The notes under the pieces are model-generated. The model was not told where the DNA came from, made no database searches, and worked only from the letters and a program-made list of their open reading frames with translations. From positions 1-43,386 of the forward strand of contig CAJXHE010000006.1 of the NCBI GenBank assembly GCA_913051865.1: a stretch of 43,386 nt of DNA. Direction: 5' to 3'. The position numbers were made by a program, and so were the translations under genes. Each line of letters starts with the position of its first letter. Position 1 is the first letter of the stretch. The DNA comes from an uncultured Flavobacteriales bacterium (GTDB lineage Bacteria > Bacteroidota > Bacteroidia > Flavobacteriales_D > Sanyastnellaceae). Below are positions 8,281 to 17,569 of the stretch, in pieces.

Positions 8281-9261
8281 ATGAAAAAGCAAACCGGTTC
8301 AGGCCGCCGAGGAGGCGCCCGAAGAACCAAACCCGAATCTAAAGCGTTTCTACCTAAACGCAAATTATCCCAAACCAGTTCTAAAATCACCGAGACTGAG
8401 GGAGATGCCGGCGAGAAAGTTGGCGCGAAGAAGGGAGGAAAGTTTAGTGCCAAGAGGAAGCCTAAGGTTTCAAAAACCCGTACAGGTGGATACAAGTCCG
8501 AAGGTCGAAGACGTAGGCCAGAAACAAAACAAAAGCCACTTCCAGATTCTAATGCTCCGATGCGTCTCAATCGTTTTGTCGCTCAAGCAGGAATTTGCTC
8601 AAGACGTGATGCCGATGTCTTAATCGCTGCAGGTGTCGTGAGTGTTAATGGAGAGATTGTCACTGAGATGGGTTTCCGTGTTTTGCTTACTGACAAAGTA
8701 CAGGTCGAAGGAGAGACAATTAAAGCAGAAGCAAAGCAATATATTCTTCTGAATAAACCTAAAAACTTCTTAGCTACCGATGACGATCCGCAGGGTCGAA
8801 GAACTGTCATGCAGCTTATTAAGGGCGCCTGCAAGGAGCGCGTAGTGCCAATCGGGCGATTAGATCGAGATACAACGGGTCTTCTGTTGTTTACGAATGA
8901 CGGTGAAATGGCCAAACGCCTTACACACCCCAAAGTCGGGGTGCGAAATTTATATCATGCCACCTTCAAAGAGAAGGTCAGCAAAGTCGATCTAGAGAAA
9001 ATGCTTGTCGGCTTTGAATTAGATGGCAAGTTTGTGAAGTTTGACAAGGCCAACTTCGTGAAAGAAGACCCACGTGAAATAGGCGTAGAAATTCACTCGG
9101 GACGAAATAGAATCGTGCGACGCATCTTCGAACATTTCGGTTATAAGGTGACAAAATTAGACCGGGTAATCTTTGCGTGCCTCACGAAGAAAGATATTCC
9201 AAGAGGGCATTGGAGACATCTCAAGGAAGAAGATCTAAACATCCTAAGAATGACCACTTAA
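8281..9261 (+). CDS. rluB: rRNA pseudouridine synthase, RsuA/RluB family
   Basis: This 326-residue protein converts uridine to pseudouridine in rRNA. The first 93 residues form a very basic, low-complexity extension rich in Lys, Arg and Gly. An S4 RNA-binding domain begins at Met94 (MRLNRFVAQAGICSRRDAD). The RsuA/RluB catalytic domain follows, with the nucleophile Asp195 in GRLDRDTTGLLLFTNDG and the downstream motif GRNRIVRRIFEHFGY. The extension is typical of Bacteroidota members and probably binds RNA; a shorter protein starting at Met94 is possible but the frame is open and ATG-started at 8281. It is followed after a few bases by the glycosyltransferase gene. The family is certain; RluB versus RsuA/RluE/RluF is not resolved. 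Confidence 0.88.
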   Translation: MKKQTGSGRRGGARRTKPESKAFLPKRKLSQTSSKITETEGDAGEKVGAKKGGKFSAKRKPKVSKTRTGGYKSEGRRRRPETKQKPLPDSNAPMRLNRFVAQAGICSRRDADVLIAAGVVSVNGEIVTEMGFRVLLTDKVQVEGETIKAEAKQYILLNKPKNFLATDDDPQGRRTVMQLIKGACKERVVPIGRLDRDTTGLLLFTNDGEMAKRLTHPKVGVRNLYHATFKEKVSKVDLEKMLVGFELDGKFVKFDKANFVKEDPREIGVEIHSGRNRIVRRIFEHFGYKVTKLDRVIFACLTKKDIPRGHWRHLKEEDLNILRMTT

Positions 9262-9268
9262 GCAAGTG

Positions 9269-9994
9269 ATGAGTGACAGTTTAGTCATAATACCCACTTA
9301 CAACGAAAAAGAAAACGTTGAGAAGATGATTGAGGCCGTTTTGGGTTTAAATCAGGCGTTTGACGTGCTTATTGTTGATGACGGTAGTCCTGATGGTACA
9401 GCTGAACTTGTGAAGGCCCAAATCGAAAAGTTCGGAAGTCGGATCTTTTTATTAGAGAGAGCAGGGAAACAAGGCTTAGGGACAGCTTATATCGCGGGGT
9501 TTAAGTGGGCACTTGAGAGAGATTTTGATTACATTTTTGAGATGGATTGTGATTTCTCACACACACCTAAAGACCTCATTCGCTTGAAAAAATCTTGTGC
9601 TGAAAATGGGGCTGGAGTCGCTGTTGGGTCTAGATATGTTCAGGGAGGAGGTGTGGTCAACTGGCCTCTGAAAAGACGCGTTATGAGTCGAGGCGCATCC
9701 TTATACGTGAACTTGATTTTGTGGCTGGGGGTTCGTGACAGTACCGCCGGGTTTGTGGGCTATCGAAGAGAGGTCCTAGAGGCAATTGATCTCGATTCGG
9801 TTGAATTCATAGGGTATGCATTTCAAATCGAAATGAAGTTACGCGCGAAGAGAAGGGGGTTTAAAATAGAAGAAATCCCAATATCATTTAGTGACCGAGA
9901 ATTGGGTACTTCTAAAATGAGTCTGGATATTTTTAATGAAGCCTTCTGGGGTGTCTTGAAAATGAGGGTAAATTTGCAGCATGTCAAGAAGTAA
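9269..9994 (+). CDS. Polyprenol-phosphate mannosyltransferase (GT2, DPM1-like)
   Basis: This GT2 family glycosyltransferase of 241 residues resembles dolichol-phosphate mannose synthase. It would transfer a sugar, probably mannose, from a GDP-sugar to polyprenyl phosphate at the inner face of the membrane. The N-terminal SLVIIPTYNEKENV, the VDDGSPDGTAE loop, the DCDFSHTP metal site and VGSRYVQGG are all present. No C-terminal membrane segments follow, so this is the short soluble form. I used the ATG at 9269, three bases after an in-frame GTG. The 3' end overlaps the dihydroorotase start by 14 bases, which indicates translational coupling. Confidence 0.88.
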   Translation: MSDSLVIIPTYNEKENVEKMIEAVLGLNQAFDVLIVDDGSPDGTAELVKAQIEKFGSRIFLLERAGKQGLGTAYIAGFKWALERDFDYIFEMDCDFSHTPKDLIRLKKSCAENGAGVAVGSRYVQGGGVVNWPLKRRVMSRGASLYVNLILWLGVRDSTAGFVGYRREVLEAIDLDSVEFIGYAFQIEMKLRAKRRGFKIEEIPISFSDRELGTSKMSLDIFNEAFWGVLKMRVNLQHVKK

Positions 9995-11342
9995 AATTTT
10001 ATTTAGCCAAGCCCACATCGTCAATGAGGGGCGCGTCTTCATCGGTGACGTCCTTGTCGAAGGAGAAAAAATCTCAAAAGTAAAAGAAGGTTCTCTAACA
10101 TTAGAAGAGGTCCAAGACGTTGAGATCATAAACGCAAAGGGGTTTTGGCTCATGCCGGGATGTATTGATGACCAAGTCCATTTTCGAGAACCTGGCCTCA
10201 CCCACAAAGCAGAAATAGCGACTGAGTCAGCGGCGGCGGCGGCGGGAGGCATCACTTCTTTTATGGAGATGCCAAACACCATTCCCCAGGCATTGACGCA
10301 AGAGCTTCTGCAAGACAAGTACGAGAGGGCGGATGAGGTAAGTGCAGTGAATTACAGCTTCTTTATGGGGGCAAGCAATGGCAATATTGATGAAGTCCTG
10401 AAGACTGATCCAAAAAGAATTTGCGGCGTCAAAGTTTTTATGGGCTCATCTACAGGAGACATGTTGGTCGATGAGGAAAAGATTTTGGAAGGAATCTTTA
10501 AAGAGAGCCCCACTTTAGTGGCTACACATTGTGAAGATGAGTCAATCATTAGGGCAAACCTTGCCACAGCAAAAGAGCGGTGGGGTGAGAATGTGCCCAT
10601 GGATCAGCATCACTTAATTCGAAGCGCGGAGGCGTGTTATAAAAGCTCTTCAAAAGCGGCAGAACTTGCGTCAAAGCTTGGTACCAGACTTCACATTCTT
10701 CATATATCTACCGCAAAAGAGTTAAGTCTATTTGATGGGAATAAGGCGCTTTCTGAAAAACAAATTACCGCTGAGGCTTGTATTCACCACCTTTGGTTTA
10801 CGGATGCCGATTACAGCAATAAGGGGACGTACATCAAATGGAATCCAGCAGTAAAAACCGAAAGAGATCGGACCGCAATACGAGCCGCGTTACTCGATGG
10901 GAGAATCGATGTTGTAGCGACTGATCACGCGCCCCATACTGTTGAAGAGAAGAATGGGAAATATTTTTCAGCGCCGTCAGGAGGGCCTTTGGTGCAGCAC
11001 GGTTTGCCCGCAATGCTAGACCTTGTTCATCAAGGAGTTATATCTGTTGAAAGGGTTGTTGAACTTATGTCTCACAGAGTGGCCGAATGCTTTCAACTTG
11101 AAAACCGAGGATACATCCGTGAAGGATATCAAGCAGATTTGGTCCTTGTGAATCCGGATGCTGCATGGACCGTCACGGGCGAAAACATTCTATACAAATG
11201 TGGGTGGTCTCCATTTACGGGACACGAATTTAAATCCCATGTCGTAGGCACGTGGGTCAATGGTACGAGGGTGTGGAATGGCTTAAATATTCTAACTGAA
11301 AACGGAAATCATGCTGGGCAGCGTCTCTCGTTTAACAGATAA
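9981..11342 (+). CDS. pyrC: Dihydroorotase
   Basis: This 453-residue amidohydrolase catalyses the reversible cyclisation of N-carbamoyl-aspartate to dihydroorotate in pyrimidine synthesis. Visible are DDQVHFREPGLTHK (63-76), the carbamylated Lys151 in GVKVFMGSSTG, His183 in ATHCEDE, His241 in HILHIS and Asp315 in ATDHAPH. The first histidine of the usual HxH metal pair is Gln65; as far as I recall this is shared by Bacteroidota dihydroorotases rather than being a defect. The start overlaps the upstream glycosyltransferase gene, and the end overlaps the next lipoprotein gene by 32 bases. A TAAATTTG element lies at 9969-9976, but no well-spaced TTG was found. Confidence 0.93.
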   Translation: MSRSKILFSQAHIVNEGRVFIGDVLVEGEKISKVKEGSLTLEEVQDVEIINAKGFWLMPGCIDDQVHFREPGLTHKAEIATESAAAAAGGITSFMEMPNTIPQALTQELLQDKYERADEVSAVNYSFFMGASNGNIDEVLKTDPKRICGVKVFMGSSTGDMLVDEEKILEGIFKESPTLVATHCEDESIIRANLATAKERWGENVPMDQHHLIRSAEACYKSSSKAAELASKLGTRLHILHISTAKELSLFDGNKALSEKQITAEACIHHLWFTDADYSNKGTYIKWNPAVKTERDRTAIRAALLDGRIDVVATDHAPHTVEEKNGKYFSAPSGGPLVQHGLPAMLDLVHQGVISVERVVELMSHRVAECFQLENRGYIREGYQADLVLVNPDAAWTVTGENILYKCGWSPFTGHEFKSHVVGTWVNGTRVWNGLNILTENGNHAGQRLSFNR

Positions 11343-11697
11343 GGTTTTAATACCTGCACTCTTTCTTGTATTTATGGGGGTCGGTTGCGCCGAAGACTCC
11401 CGGGATTTGGCAAACGTAAATCCGCCTGAAGGAGTTCTAGAGAGGGTTAAATTCGTTGGACTAATGGCTGACATTCAAATTCTTGAGGGGGCGTCAAAGA
11501 TCGGTGCTTTCAGAAATGATGACGTTCAAAAAAGGCTAGGCGAGGCGTACTATGAGGTCTTTGCGAAGCACGCAGTGAGTGTCGCTGAGTTTGAGAGAAG
11601 TCACACCTGGTGGTGGGAACATCCCGTAGCAATGAAAGAGGTTTTGTTAGAGATTACCGAGAAAATATCTCAGATAGAGCGTGCGCAAAAGGAATAG
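11311..11697 (+). CDS. DUF4296 lipoprotein
   Basis: This 128-residue lipoprotein has a hydrophobic signal ending in a lipobox, FMGVGC, with the modified Cys at 26. The mature part contains LMADIQILEGA near residue 52 and a C-terminal helix, which match the Bacteroidota family DUF4296. The function is unknown; it should sit in the periplasm anchored to a membrane. The start ATG lies inside the 3' end of pyrC (32-base overlap), and uvrC follows after 13 bases, so the three are probably co-transcribed. Confidence 0.82.
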   Translation: MLGSVSRLTDKVLIPALFLVFMGVGCAEDSRDLANVNPPEGVLERVKFVGLMADIQILEGASKIGAFRNDDVQKRLGEAYYEVFAKHAVSVAEFERSHTWWWEHPVAMKEVLLEITEKISQIERAQKE

Positions 11698-11710
11698 TTT
11701 GGGCAACTAA

Positions 11711-13504
11711 ATGAAGGCCTCAAAACACATACAAAACATCCTCTCTCGTCTGCCTCATCAGCCTGGGGTGTATAAACATTTTAATGAGGCTGGTACGGTG
11801 ATCTATGTTGGGAAGGCGAAAGACCTAAAGAAGCGTGTGTCTAGTTACTTTAATAGAAAAACATACGAAAATAACAAGACCAAATTGCTCGTTCAAAAAA
11901 TTCAAGATATTGAGTGGATTGTGGCTCCCACAGAGCAAGACGCGTTGCTTTTAGAAAATAACCTTATTAAGGAGTATCGACCGATATACAATATCCTCCT
12001 TAAGGATGACAAAACCTTCCCTTTCATTGTTCTCAAAAAAGAACGGTTTCCAAGGGTTTTTTCAACCCGCATCACGAGCATAAAGGGGGAGTATTTTGGA
12101 CCCTTTACGAGTTTTAAAAGCATGAAGACTGTGCTAGATCTGTGTAAGAAACTTTATCCCATCCGGTCGTGTTCTTTAAATTTAAGTGAAAAGAATATCC
12201 TTAATAAACAGTTCAGAGTATGCTTGGAGTATCATGTCGGAAATTGTTTGGGGCCTTGTGTGGGGAAACAGCCGGAGGACGATTACAGCAAGAGCATAAA
12301 ATCAATTCAGCACGTTTTAAGAGGAAACCTGGGGGAGGTAAGAGATCATTTGAAAAAGGAGATGAATGAAGCGGTGGTGGGGTTGGCTTTTGAAAGGGCG
12401 GAGATTTTTAAATCCAAATTAAAATCACTTGACAAGTATCAGGCAAAAAGCACGGTCGTACATCCTAAAATAGATGGCGTTGATGTGTTTACAATCGCAA
12501 GCGACAGCAGTGCTGGATATGTAAACTTTTTGCTTGTTGTTTCAGGTGCAATCGTAATGGGCTCGACCTTTGAAGTGAAGAAAAGGCTGGATGAATCCGA
12601 TGCGGCAATTCTCGAGGCGGCAATTCCGCTTATTCGCGAAAAATTTAAAAGCAAAAGCAAAAAAATATTTACACCGCTGAAGGTTGATCTCAAAATTTCA
12701 GGCGTCTCTATTTCCGTTCCCGCAAAAGGAGATAAAAAACGTCTCGTAGATATGTCTGAAAATAATGCCCGATTCTTTATGAGAGATAAACAGAAACTTC
12801 AGGAGCAGGTTGATCCTGAAGCGGCGACAAAAAGGCTTATGGACACCATGAAGGCGGACTTAAGATTAACTGAACACCCTGTTCATATTGAATGTTTCGA
12901 CAACTCAAATTTGCAAGGAACAAGCCCTACATCTGCGTGCGTTGTGTTTCGAAATGGCAAACCCGCCAAGCGAGATTATCGAAATTTTAATATCCGCACT
13001 GTAGTAGGTCCTGACGATTTTGCAAGTATGCGGGAGGCGGTTTATCGCAGATACAAACGCCTGCTCGAAGAAAAGAAAGGTCTGCCCCAATTGCTTGTGA
13101 TTGATGGCGGAAAGGGACAAGTAAGTCACGCCATGGAAGCCGTTGAAGCACTTGGATTAAGGGGCGTCATCACCGTCGTTGGCATCGCAAAACGACTCGA
13201 AGAACTTTTTTTTGCTGGAGATTCCGCACCCATCTATTTGGATAAGAGGTCTCCCACATTAAGGGTTATTCAACAAATGAGAAACGAGGCACATCGGTTT
13301 TCTTTGGCGCATCACAGAAAAAGACGAAGCAAAGCGTCATTGCATTCTGAATTGGATGAAATTAAGGGTGTAGGACCAGCCACTAAAAAGAAGTTGATGT
13401 CAAGGTTTGGCTCCGTCACCAAAATCCGTGAAGCGAACCTCGATGAGCTCCTTGAGGCGTCAAGTCGTGGAGTGGCAATGGCCATTCGAAAACATTTCGG
13501 CTAA
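11711..13504 (+). CDS. uvrC: Excinuclease ABC subunit C
   Basis: This 597-residue nucleotide excision repair endonuclease makes the 3' and 5' incisions around DNA lesions after UvrB loading. Domains in order are an N-terminal GIY-YIG nuclease (about 15-95, with PGVYKHF and YVGKAKDLKKRV), a Cys cluster with CLEYHVGNCLGPCVGK near 172-188, and a UVR motif for UvrB contact near 200-243. The RNase H-like C-terminal nuclease follows, with ECFDNSNLQG near 394-403, and then a helix-hairpin-helix region, IKGVGPATKKKLMSRFG. The length is normal for the family. Its stop codon overlaps that of the convergent flavoprotein gene. Confidence 0.96.
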   Translation: MKASKHIQNILSRLPHQPGVYKHFNEAGTVIYVGKAKDLKKRVSSYFNRKTYENNKTKLLVQKIQDIEWIVAPTEQDALLLENNLIKEYRPIYNILLKDDKTFPFIVLKKERFPRVFSTRITSIKGEYFGPFTSFKSMKTVLDLCKKLYPIRSCSLNLSEKNILNKQFRVCLEYHVGNCLGPCVGKQPEDDYSKSIKSIQHVLRGNLGEVRDHLKKEMNEAVVGLAFERAEIFKSKLKSLDKYQAKSTVVHPKIDGVDVFTIASDSSAGYVNFLLVVSGAIVMGSTFEVKKRLDESDAAILEAAIPLIREKFKSKSKKIFTPLKVDLKISGVSISVPAKGDKKRLVDMSENNARFFMRDKQKLQEQVDPEAATKRLMDTMKADLRLTEHPVHIECFDNSNLQGTSPTSACVVFRNGKPAKRDYRNFNIRTVVGPDDFASMREAVYRRYKRLLEEKKGLPQLLVIDGGKGQVSHAMEAVEALGLRGVITVVGIAKRLEELFFAGDSAPIYLDKRSPTLRVIQQMRNEAHRFSLAHHRKRRSKASLHSELDEIKGVGPATKKKLMSRFGSVTKIREANLDELLEASSRGVAMAIRKHFG

Positions 13505-14472
13505 AATTTAAACCTCTGGCCGAGCTTGGCCCCTCCTATTTCGCGGTAGTCATTCACTATCTCTGAAATGATCTCCGCTGCAGGGCGCACTGATTTGAGT
13601 AGAGACGCAATTTGACCTATCTCAAGCTCTCCATTTTCAATGTCACCCTCGAACATGCCCTTCTTTGCTTTTCCACGCCCCATGATCTCTTTGAGCCGCT
13701 CAGGAGTGGCGCCGCTTTGTTGCGCCTGTACCACCTCTTTAAAAAGGGCATTGTGAAGCATCCTTACGGGGGTAAGTTGCTTTAAAGTAAACGTTGTCGA
13801 CCCTTCTTGCGCCGAAAGGACCGCATCCTTAAATGCACGGTGAGCCGATGACTCCTCAGAAGCCACAAATCGAGACCCCAGTTGCGCACCCTCAGCGCCA
13901 AGTACCATTGCGGCTAGAATGGATTTCCCATCGTGTAAGCCGCCTGCTGCGATTACGGGGATGTGACAGACTTGAGATACCGCAGGAATCAGACACATTG
14001 TCGTCGTTTCTTCTCTGCCGTTGTGACCTCCTGCCTCGAACCCCTCAGCAACAACAGCATCTACACCAGCCAACTCAGATTTAATCGCAAACGCTGAGCT
14101 ACTTACCACATGGACGACTTTAATGCCATGAGATTTTAAGTGTGAAGTCCACGTTTTAGGGCTTCCGGCGCTTGTAAAAACAATGGGGACCTTCAGCGCA
14201 ACAATCGTCTCCATGTGCTCCTCCACAGCTGGGTAGAGCAGTGGGACATTCACTGCAAAAGGCTGGGATGTCGCAGCTTGGCATTTTTTTATTTGGTCTT
14301 TTAAAACATCAGGGTACATGCTCCCCGCACCGATAATCCCCAAGCCTCCAGCATTGCTCACTGCACTGGCCAATTCCCAACCTGCACACCACACCATTCC
14401 TCCTTGAATGATGGGGTATTTTATCCCGAAAAGCGTCGTAATACGATTAGAAATGTTTTTTTGGGCGGACAT
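13501..14472 (-). CDS. Nitronate monooxygenase-like FMN oxidoreductase
   Basis: This 323-residue TIM-barrel flavoprotein belongs to the nitronate monooxygenase / FabK-like superfamily. The N-terminal YPIIQGGMVWCAGWELA, the central VVAEGFEAGGHNG with the catalytic His, and the FMN-binding VIAAGGLHDGKS and GAEGAQLGSRFVASEES are present. Such enzymes oxidise alkyl nitronates or, in the FabK branch, reduce enoyl-ACP; the sequence alone does not decide which. It is the last gene of a leftward series after the glycosyltransferase (21-base gap). It meets uvrC tail to tail with overlapping stops. Confidence 0.85.
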   Translation of the reverse strand: MSAQKNISNRITTLFGIKYPIIQGGMVWCAGWELASAVSNAGGLGIIGAGSMYPDVLKDQIKKCQAATSQPFAVNVPLLYPAVEEHMETIVALKVPIVFTSAGSPKTWTSHLKSHGIKVVHVVSSSAFAIKSELAGVDAVVAEGFEAGGHNGREETTTMCLIPAVSQVCHIPVIAAGGLHDGKSILAAMVLGAEGAQLGSRFVASEESSAHRAFKDAVLSAQEGSTTFTLKQLTPVRMLHNALFKEVVQAQQSGATPERLKEIMGRGKAKKGMFEGDIENGELEIGQIASLLKSVRPAAEIISEIVNDYREIGGAKLGQRFKF

Positions 14473-14493
14473 GGGCGGATGTTTTATTGCAAT

Positions 14494-15654
14494 CTAATTT
14501 GATGTGAAAATAACCCTGTTTGCCTTTAGATTTTCAGGGTCAAAAACCAGTTCTTGATAATGCGCGTTACACTTCGCTGACATGTTTTTTAAGTCAGGCT
14601 TTGATACAAGGAGGATTTCCTTAAAAACCGCTTCCCAAAGCCCTGGGATAAGTGGCGTACAGTAGCCCAAGCCCTTCTTTTGTATATCTCGCCAAGGGGT
14701 CTTGTCACTGAGGAGTACAGGTCTGCCAAACCCCCAAGCTTCGATGATTGCATGGCCGTAATTTTCATGCGTGGTGGGCATTAAAAGGAAGTGCGTGTTG
14801 CTAAATACCTCATGTAAGCCTTGATGAGGAACAGACCCTGAGTAGGTAATCTCCAAGCTAGAATTGGATAGGCGGAGGATTGAGTTGAGATAATGTTCAT
14901 CCTCGGACGGACCCACGATATTGACACATACCTTTCTGCCATTCATGTTCATTTTTGACAAGATCTCAACAGCAAAAAGAAGGTTTTTAATTGGATGGAC
15001 CCTTCCAAGACATAGAAAATTAAGGGATTCAGAAAGGTTCGTAGTGGGGAGAGTTTTAAGGGTGGGGTCTGAGAAATTTCTCGCCACAAAAACCTTTTTG
15101 CCTGGAATATGCATCTTCACATCACGAACTTCCTCTTCCGTACTTGCGTGGAATTCTACGCCACGAAAGAAATCTAAATTCCTAGCGAGACTGAGAAAAA
15201 TAAACTTCTTTAAAGGTTTAATCTCAAGTGCTCCCGCTCCCAACATGCCACGGGGGGCAAGTACCGTTTTTACACCTTTCGAACGTGCTACCTGTAATGG
15301 CCTGAGCGTAAATGCGCGGCTGAACAGACTGTTCAAGTAGAGCACGTCGGGCTTGACTTCGTCAAACACATGCTTCCAATGTGATTTTCTCCAGTTTAAG
15401 CGGTTTTCATATCTGACTTGAACGCCTGATACGCCTTGCAAATGAGACCATACGCCTTCATTCACGCCTTCCATCTTCTCTTCTTCTCCCAAGTCATATG
15501 CCCCAGAAAGCACAAAAAACTCAAGGTCAGGGTTCCCCCCATTCGACTTCATCGCAAGAATGAGATTATAGATGCTTCTGATGGGGCCTCCGGCCTTAAA
15601 CGCTGGGGGGAACCACTCCGTAGAAACGAGGATGCGTGTTTTATCTGAGTCCAT
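14494..15654 (-). CDS. Glycosyltransferase family 4 protein
   Basis: This glycosyltransferase of about 386 residues has the GT-B fold. The N-terminal VSTEWFPPAFKAGGPIRSIYN loop is followed by the C-terminal nucleotide-sugar site, LNFLCLGRVHPIKN. It also has the EX7E signature, with the two Glu in HENYGHAIIEAWGFGRP. It probably adds a sugar to a cell-surface glycan. I chose the ATG at 15654, which gives MDSDKTRILVSTEWFPP; an ATG-started extension to 15741 lies inside the asparagine synthase gene and looks unrelated. The 14-base overlap with asnB suggests coupled expression. Confidence 0.85.
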   Translation of the reverse strand: MDSDKTRILVSTEWFPPAFKAGGPIRSIYNLILAMKSNGGNPDLEFFVLSGAYDLGEEEKMEGVNEGVWSHLQGVSGVQVRYENRLNWRKSHWKHVFDEVKPDVLYLNSLFSRAFTLRPLQVARSKGVKTVLAPRGMLGAGALEIKPLKKFIFLSLARNLDFFRGVEFHASTEEEVRDVKMHIPGKKVFVARNFSDPTLKTLPTTNLSESLNFLCLGRVHPIKNLLFAVEILSKMNMNGRKVCVNIVGPSEDEHYLNSILRLSNSSLEITYSGSVPHQGLHEVFSNTHFLLMPTTHENYGHAIIEAWGFGRPVLLSDKTPWRDIQKKGLGYCTPLIPGLWEAVFKEILLVSKPDLKNMSAKCNAHYQELVFDPENLKANRVIFTSN

Positions 15655-17557
15655 GACGCTTGATATAGTATCCGAGAACCGACAAACTCCATTTCCGGCT
15701 CCATGTTGAAGTGGACAGAATCTTCTGTAACGCTCGCTCATGGATTAATTCAGATGACGCGAGGGCGTCTATTCCCTCCGAATAGATTTGGTCTAAAGGG
15801 CCTTTAAGCCATGCATCCCAAGGAAGCACAAAGCCTTGTTTCTCTCTCATAGAAATATCCTCTGAAACAATGCCATCGAGCGCTTTTACGAGAAGAGACT
15901 TGGGGGGGCGGGAATCGGAACGGGGAGGCTTGAGGTTGTCTGGCAAAGCGAGAACTTTCGTGACCAATTTGTGATCCATAAATGGTGTTCGAACCTCTAG
16001 GGAGTGCGCCATGCTGAACATATCGGTGTCTCTCAAAAGCGTGTGACCTAGATATGTATGGAGTTCCGCTAGGGAAACCTTGCTTAAAAATGGCAGGGAG
16101 AAAGCGTCTGTTCCCGGCCTTAAAGCATCCGTAATCCATTCGAAAACAGCATTGTTTGCAAGGCTTTTAGCACCGAGGATTTGTTTTACATCTGTGTCCA
16201 GAAAAAGTTGACGAGACAATGGGTATGTATGTTCGAGAGCGAAGTAATTGCCCGCGAGGATTTCTGCGCGTTTTCTTGACCCCTCTCCTGGAAAAAGTGT
16301 GTGGTATGACATCCCGACAAGTCGTCGCAATCCTCTCGGCCACGAAGCGATCCATTGGTGTTTCATGAGCTGTACAGATCGATCGAAAACGGGGTAGCCC
16401 GCAAATATTTCATCTGAACCTAAGCCACTTAGTGCCACCGTGATTCCGGCCTCGTGGGTCGCCCCGCTTACGATGTAAGTGTTCAGTCCATCAAAAGAAG
16501 GATGGTCCATCGCCGCAAGGGCAGCAGGAACTTTTTCAAGTACATCATCCGTAGTCAAGTGGATTTCGTGATGTTGGGTCTTGAATTTTTTGGAAACCGT
16601 ACGCGCCATCTGACTTTCGTCTAAAGAAGCATCATCAATCGCCACGGTAAAGGTTTTGATGGGTTTCTCTGAAATTTCAGACATAAGTCCAACAATTGCG
16701 GTGGAGTCAATTCCGCCTGAAAGAAACGCCCCAATGGAAACGTCGGATTGCATTCTTGCTTGAACCGAAGACGTGAGGGTCTCCCGAAGGTCTTTTGCAA
16801 TCGCATCCAGATCGTTTGTCGGGGAGAGGTTACGTTTTGCCTTAAGTGCTTCAGTGGCGGTATTCCACCAACGGAAAACGTCTGTGGATTCATCCTGTAT
16901 TTCTATTGCACAACCCGCTTCCAATAGTTTTATATCCTTGACAATCGTGTCAGGCGCATGCACGGTAGAATATCTCAGATAATCCGTTAATGCATCTTTA
17001 TTCACACGACGCGCGATGCATCCAGAAGCGAGTAAACTTCTAACTTCTGAGGCAAATAAGATGGCGCCTTTGTCGTTTTCTGAGGACCAGTAAAGCGGCT
17101 TGATGCCAAATCTATCTCGCGCCAGTGACAATTTCTCCTCGGCTGCATTCCACCACGCAAAGGCAAACATGCCGTCTAGCTTGTGGAGGGTTCTATCTAA
17201 ACCCCATGAGCGAAGAGCGGCAAACAAAACTTCTGAATCTCCGGTCGTTTTAAACGTGTGATTGCACTCTTTTGACGTTTGTAGTTCTGCGCGTAGTGAG
17301 CGGAAATTGTAGATCTCGCCATTGAAAACAAGTGCGTCTCCAGAAGGCTTATCTATAAGAGGTTGATTGGCTTCTGAGGACTCCGTATCGAAGACGCTAA
17401 GACGAGAATGGCCCAACGATAGGTTTTTGTTGTCAGACCAAATGCCCTTGGAGTTTGGGCCACGGTGGGACATCGCATCCACCATTTTTAACGCTGCGGA
17501 GTGTGCCTCCCCCTCTGGGAAGTTCTCAATTCCGAAAACGCCAGCTATGCCACACAT
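15641..17557 (-). CDS. asnB: Asparagine synthase (glutamine-hydrolysing)
   Basis: This 638-residue enzyme transfers the amide of glutamine to an aspartyl or similar carboxylate in an ATP-dependent way. The N-terminal nucleophile glutaminase has Cys2, the SHRGPNSKG stretch and the LVFNGEIYNF loop. The C-terminal synthetase has the PP-loop SGGIDS at 280-285 and LSGLGSDEIFAGYPVF. The length is that of AsnB/WbpS-type proteins, which occur both in asparagine synthesis and in amidation of surface glycans. The overlapping GT4 gene downstream favours a glycan role, but this is inference. It lies 12 bases after thiL. Confidence 0.92.
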   Translation of the reverse strand: MCGIAGVFGIENFPEGEAHSAALKMVDAMSHRGPNSKGIWSDNKNLSLGHSRLSVFDTESSEANQPLIDKPSGDALVFNGEIYNFRSLRAELQTSKECNHTFKTTGDSEVLFAALRSWGLDRTLHKLDGMFAFAWWNAAEEKLSLARDRFGIKPLYWSSENDKGAILFASEVRSLLASGCIARRVNKDALTDYLRYSTVHAPDTIVKDIKLLEAGCAIEIQDESTDVFRWWNTATEALKAKRNLSPTNDLDAIAKDLRETLTSSVQARMQSDVSIGAFLSGGIDSTAIVGLMSEISEKPIKTFTVAIDDASLDESQMARTVSKKFKTQHHEIHLTTDDVLEKVPAALAAMDHPSFDGLNTYIVSGATHEAGITVALSGLGSDEIFAGYPVFDRSVQLMKHQWIASWPRGLRRLVGMSYHTLFPGEGSRKRAEILAGNYFALEHTYPLSRQLFLDTDVKQILGAKSLANNAVFEWITDALRPGTDAFSLPFLSKVSLAELHTYLGHTLLRDTDMFSMAHSLEVRTPFMDHKLVTKVLALPDNLKPPRSDSRPPKSLLVKALDGIVSEDISMREKQGFVLPWDAWLKGPLDQIYSEGIDALASSELIHERALQKILSTSTWSRKWSLSVLGYYIKRHGLR

Positions 17558-17569
17558 GTATTTGCTTGT

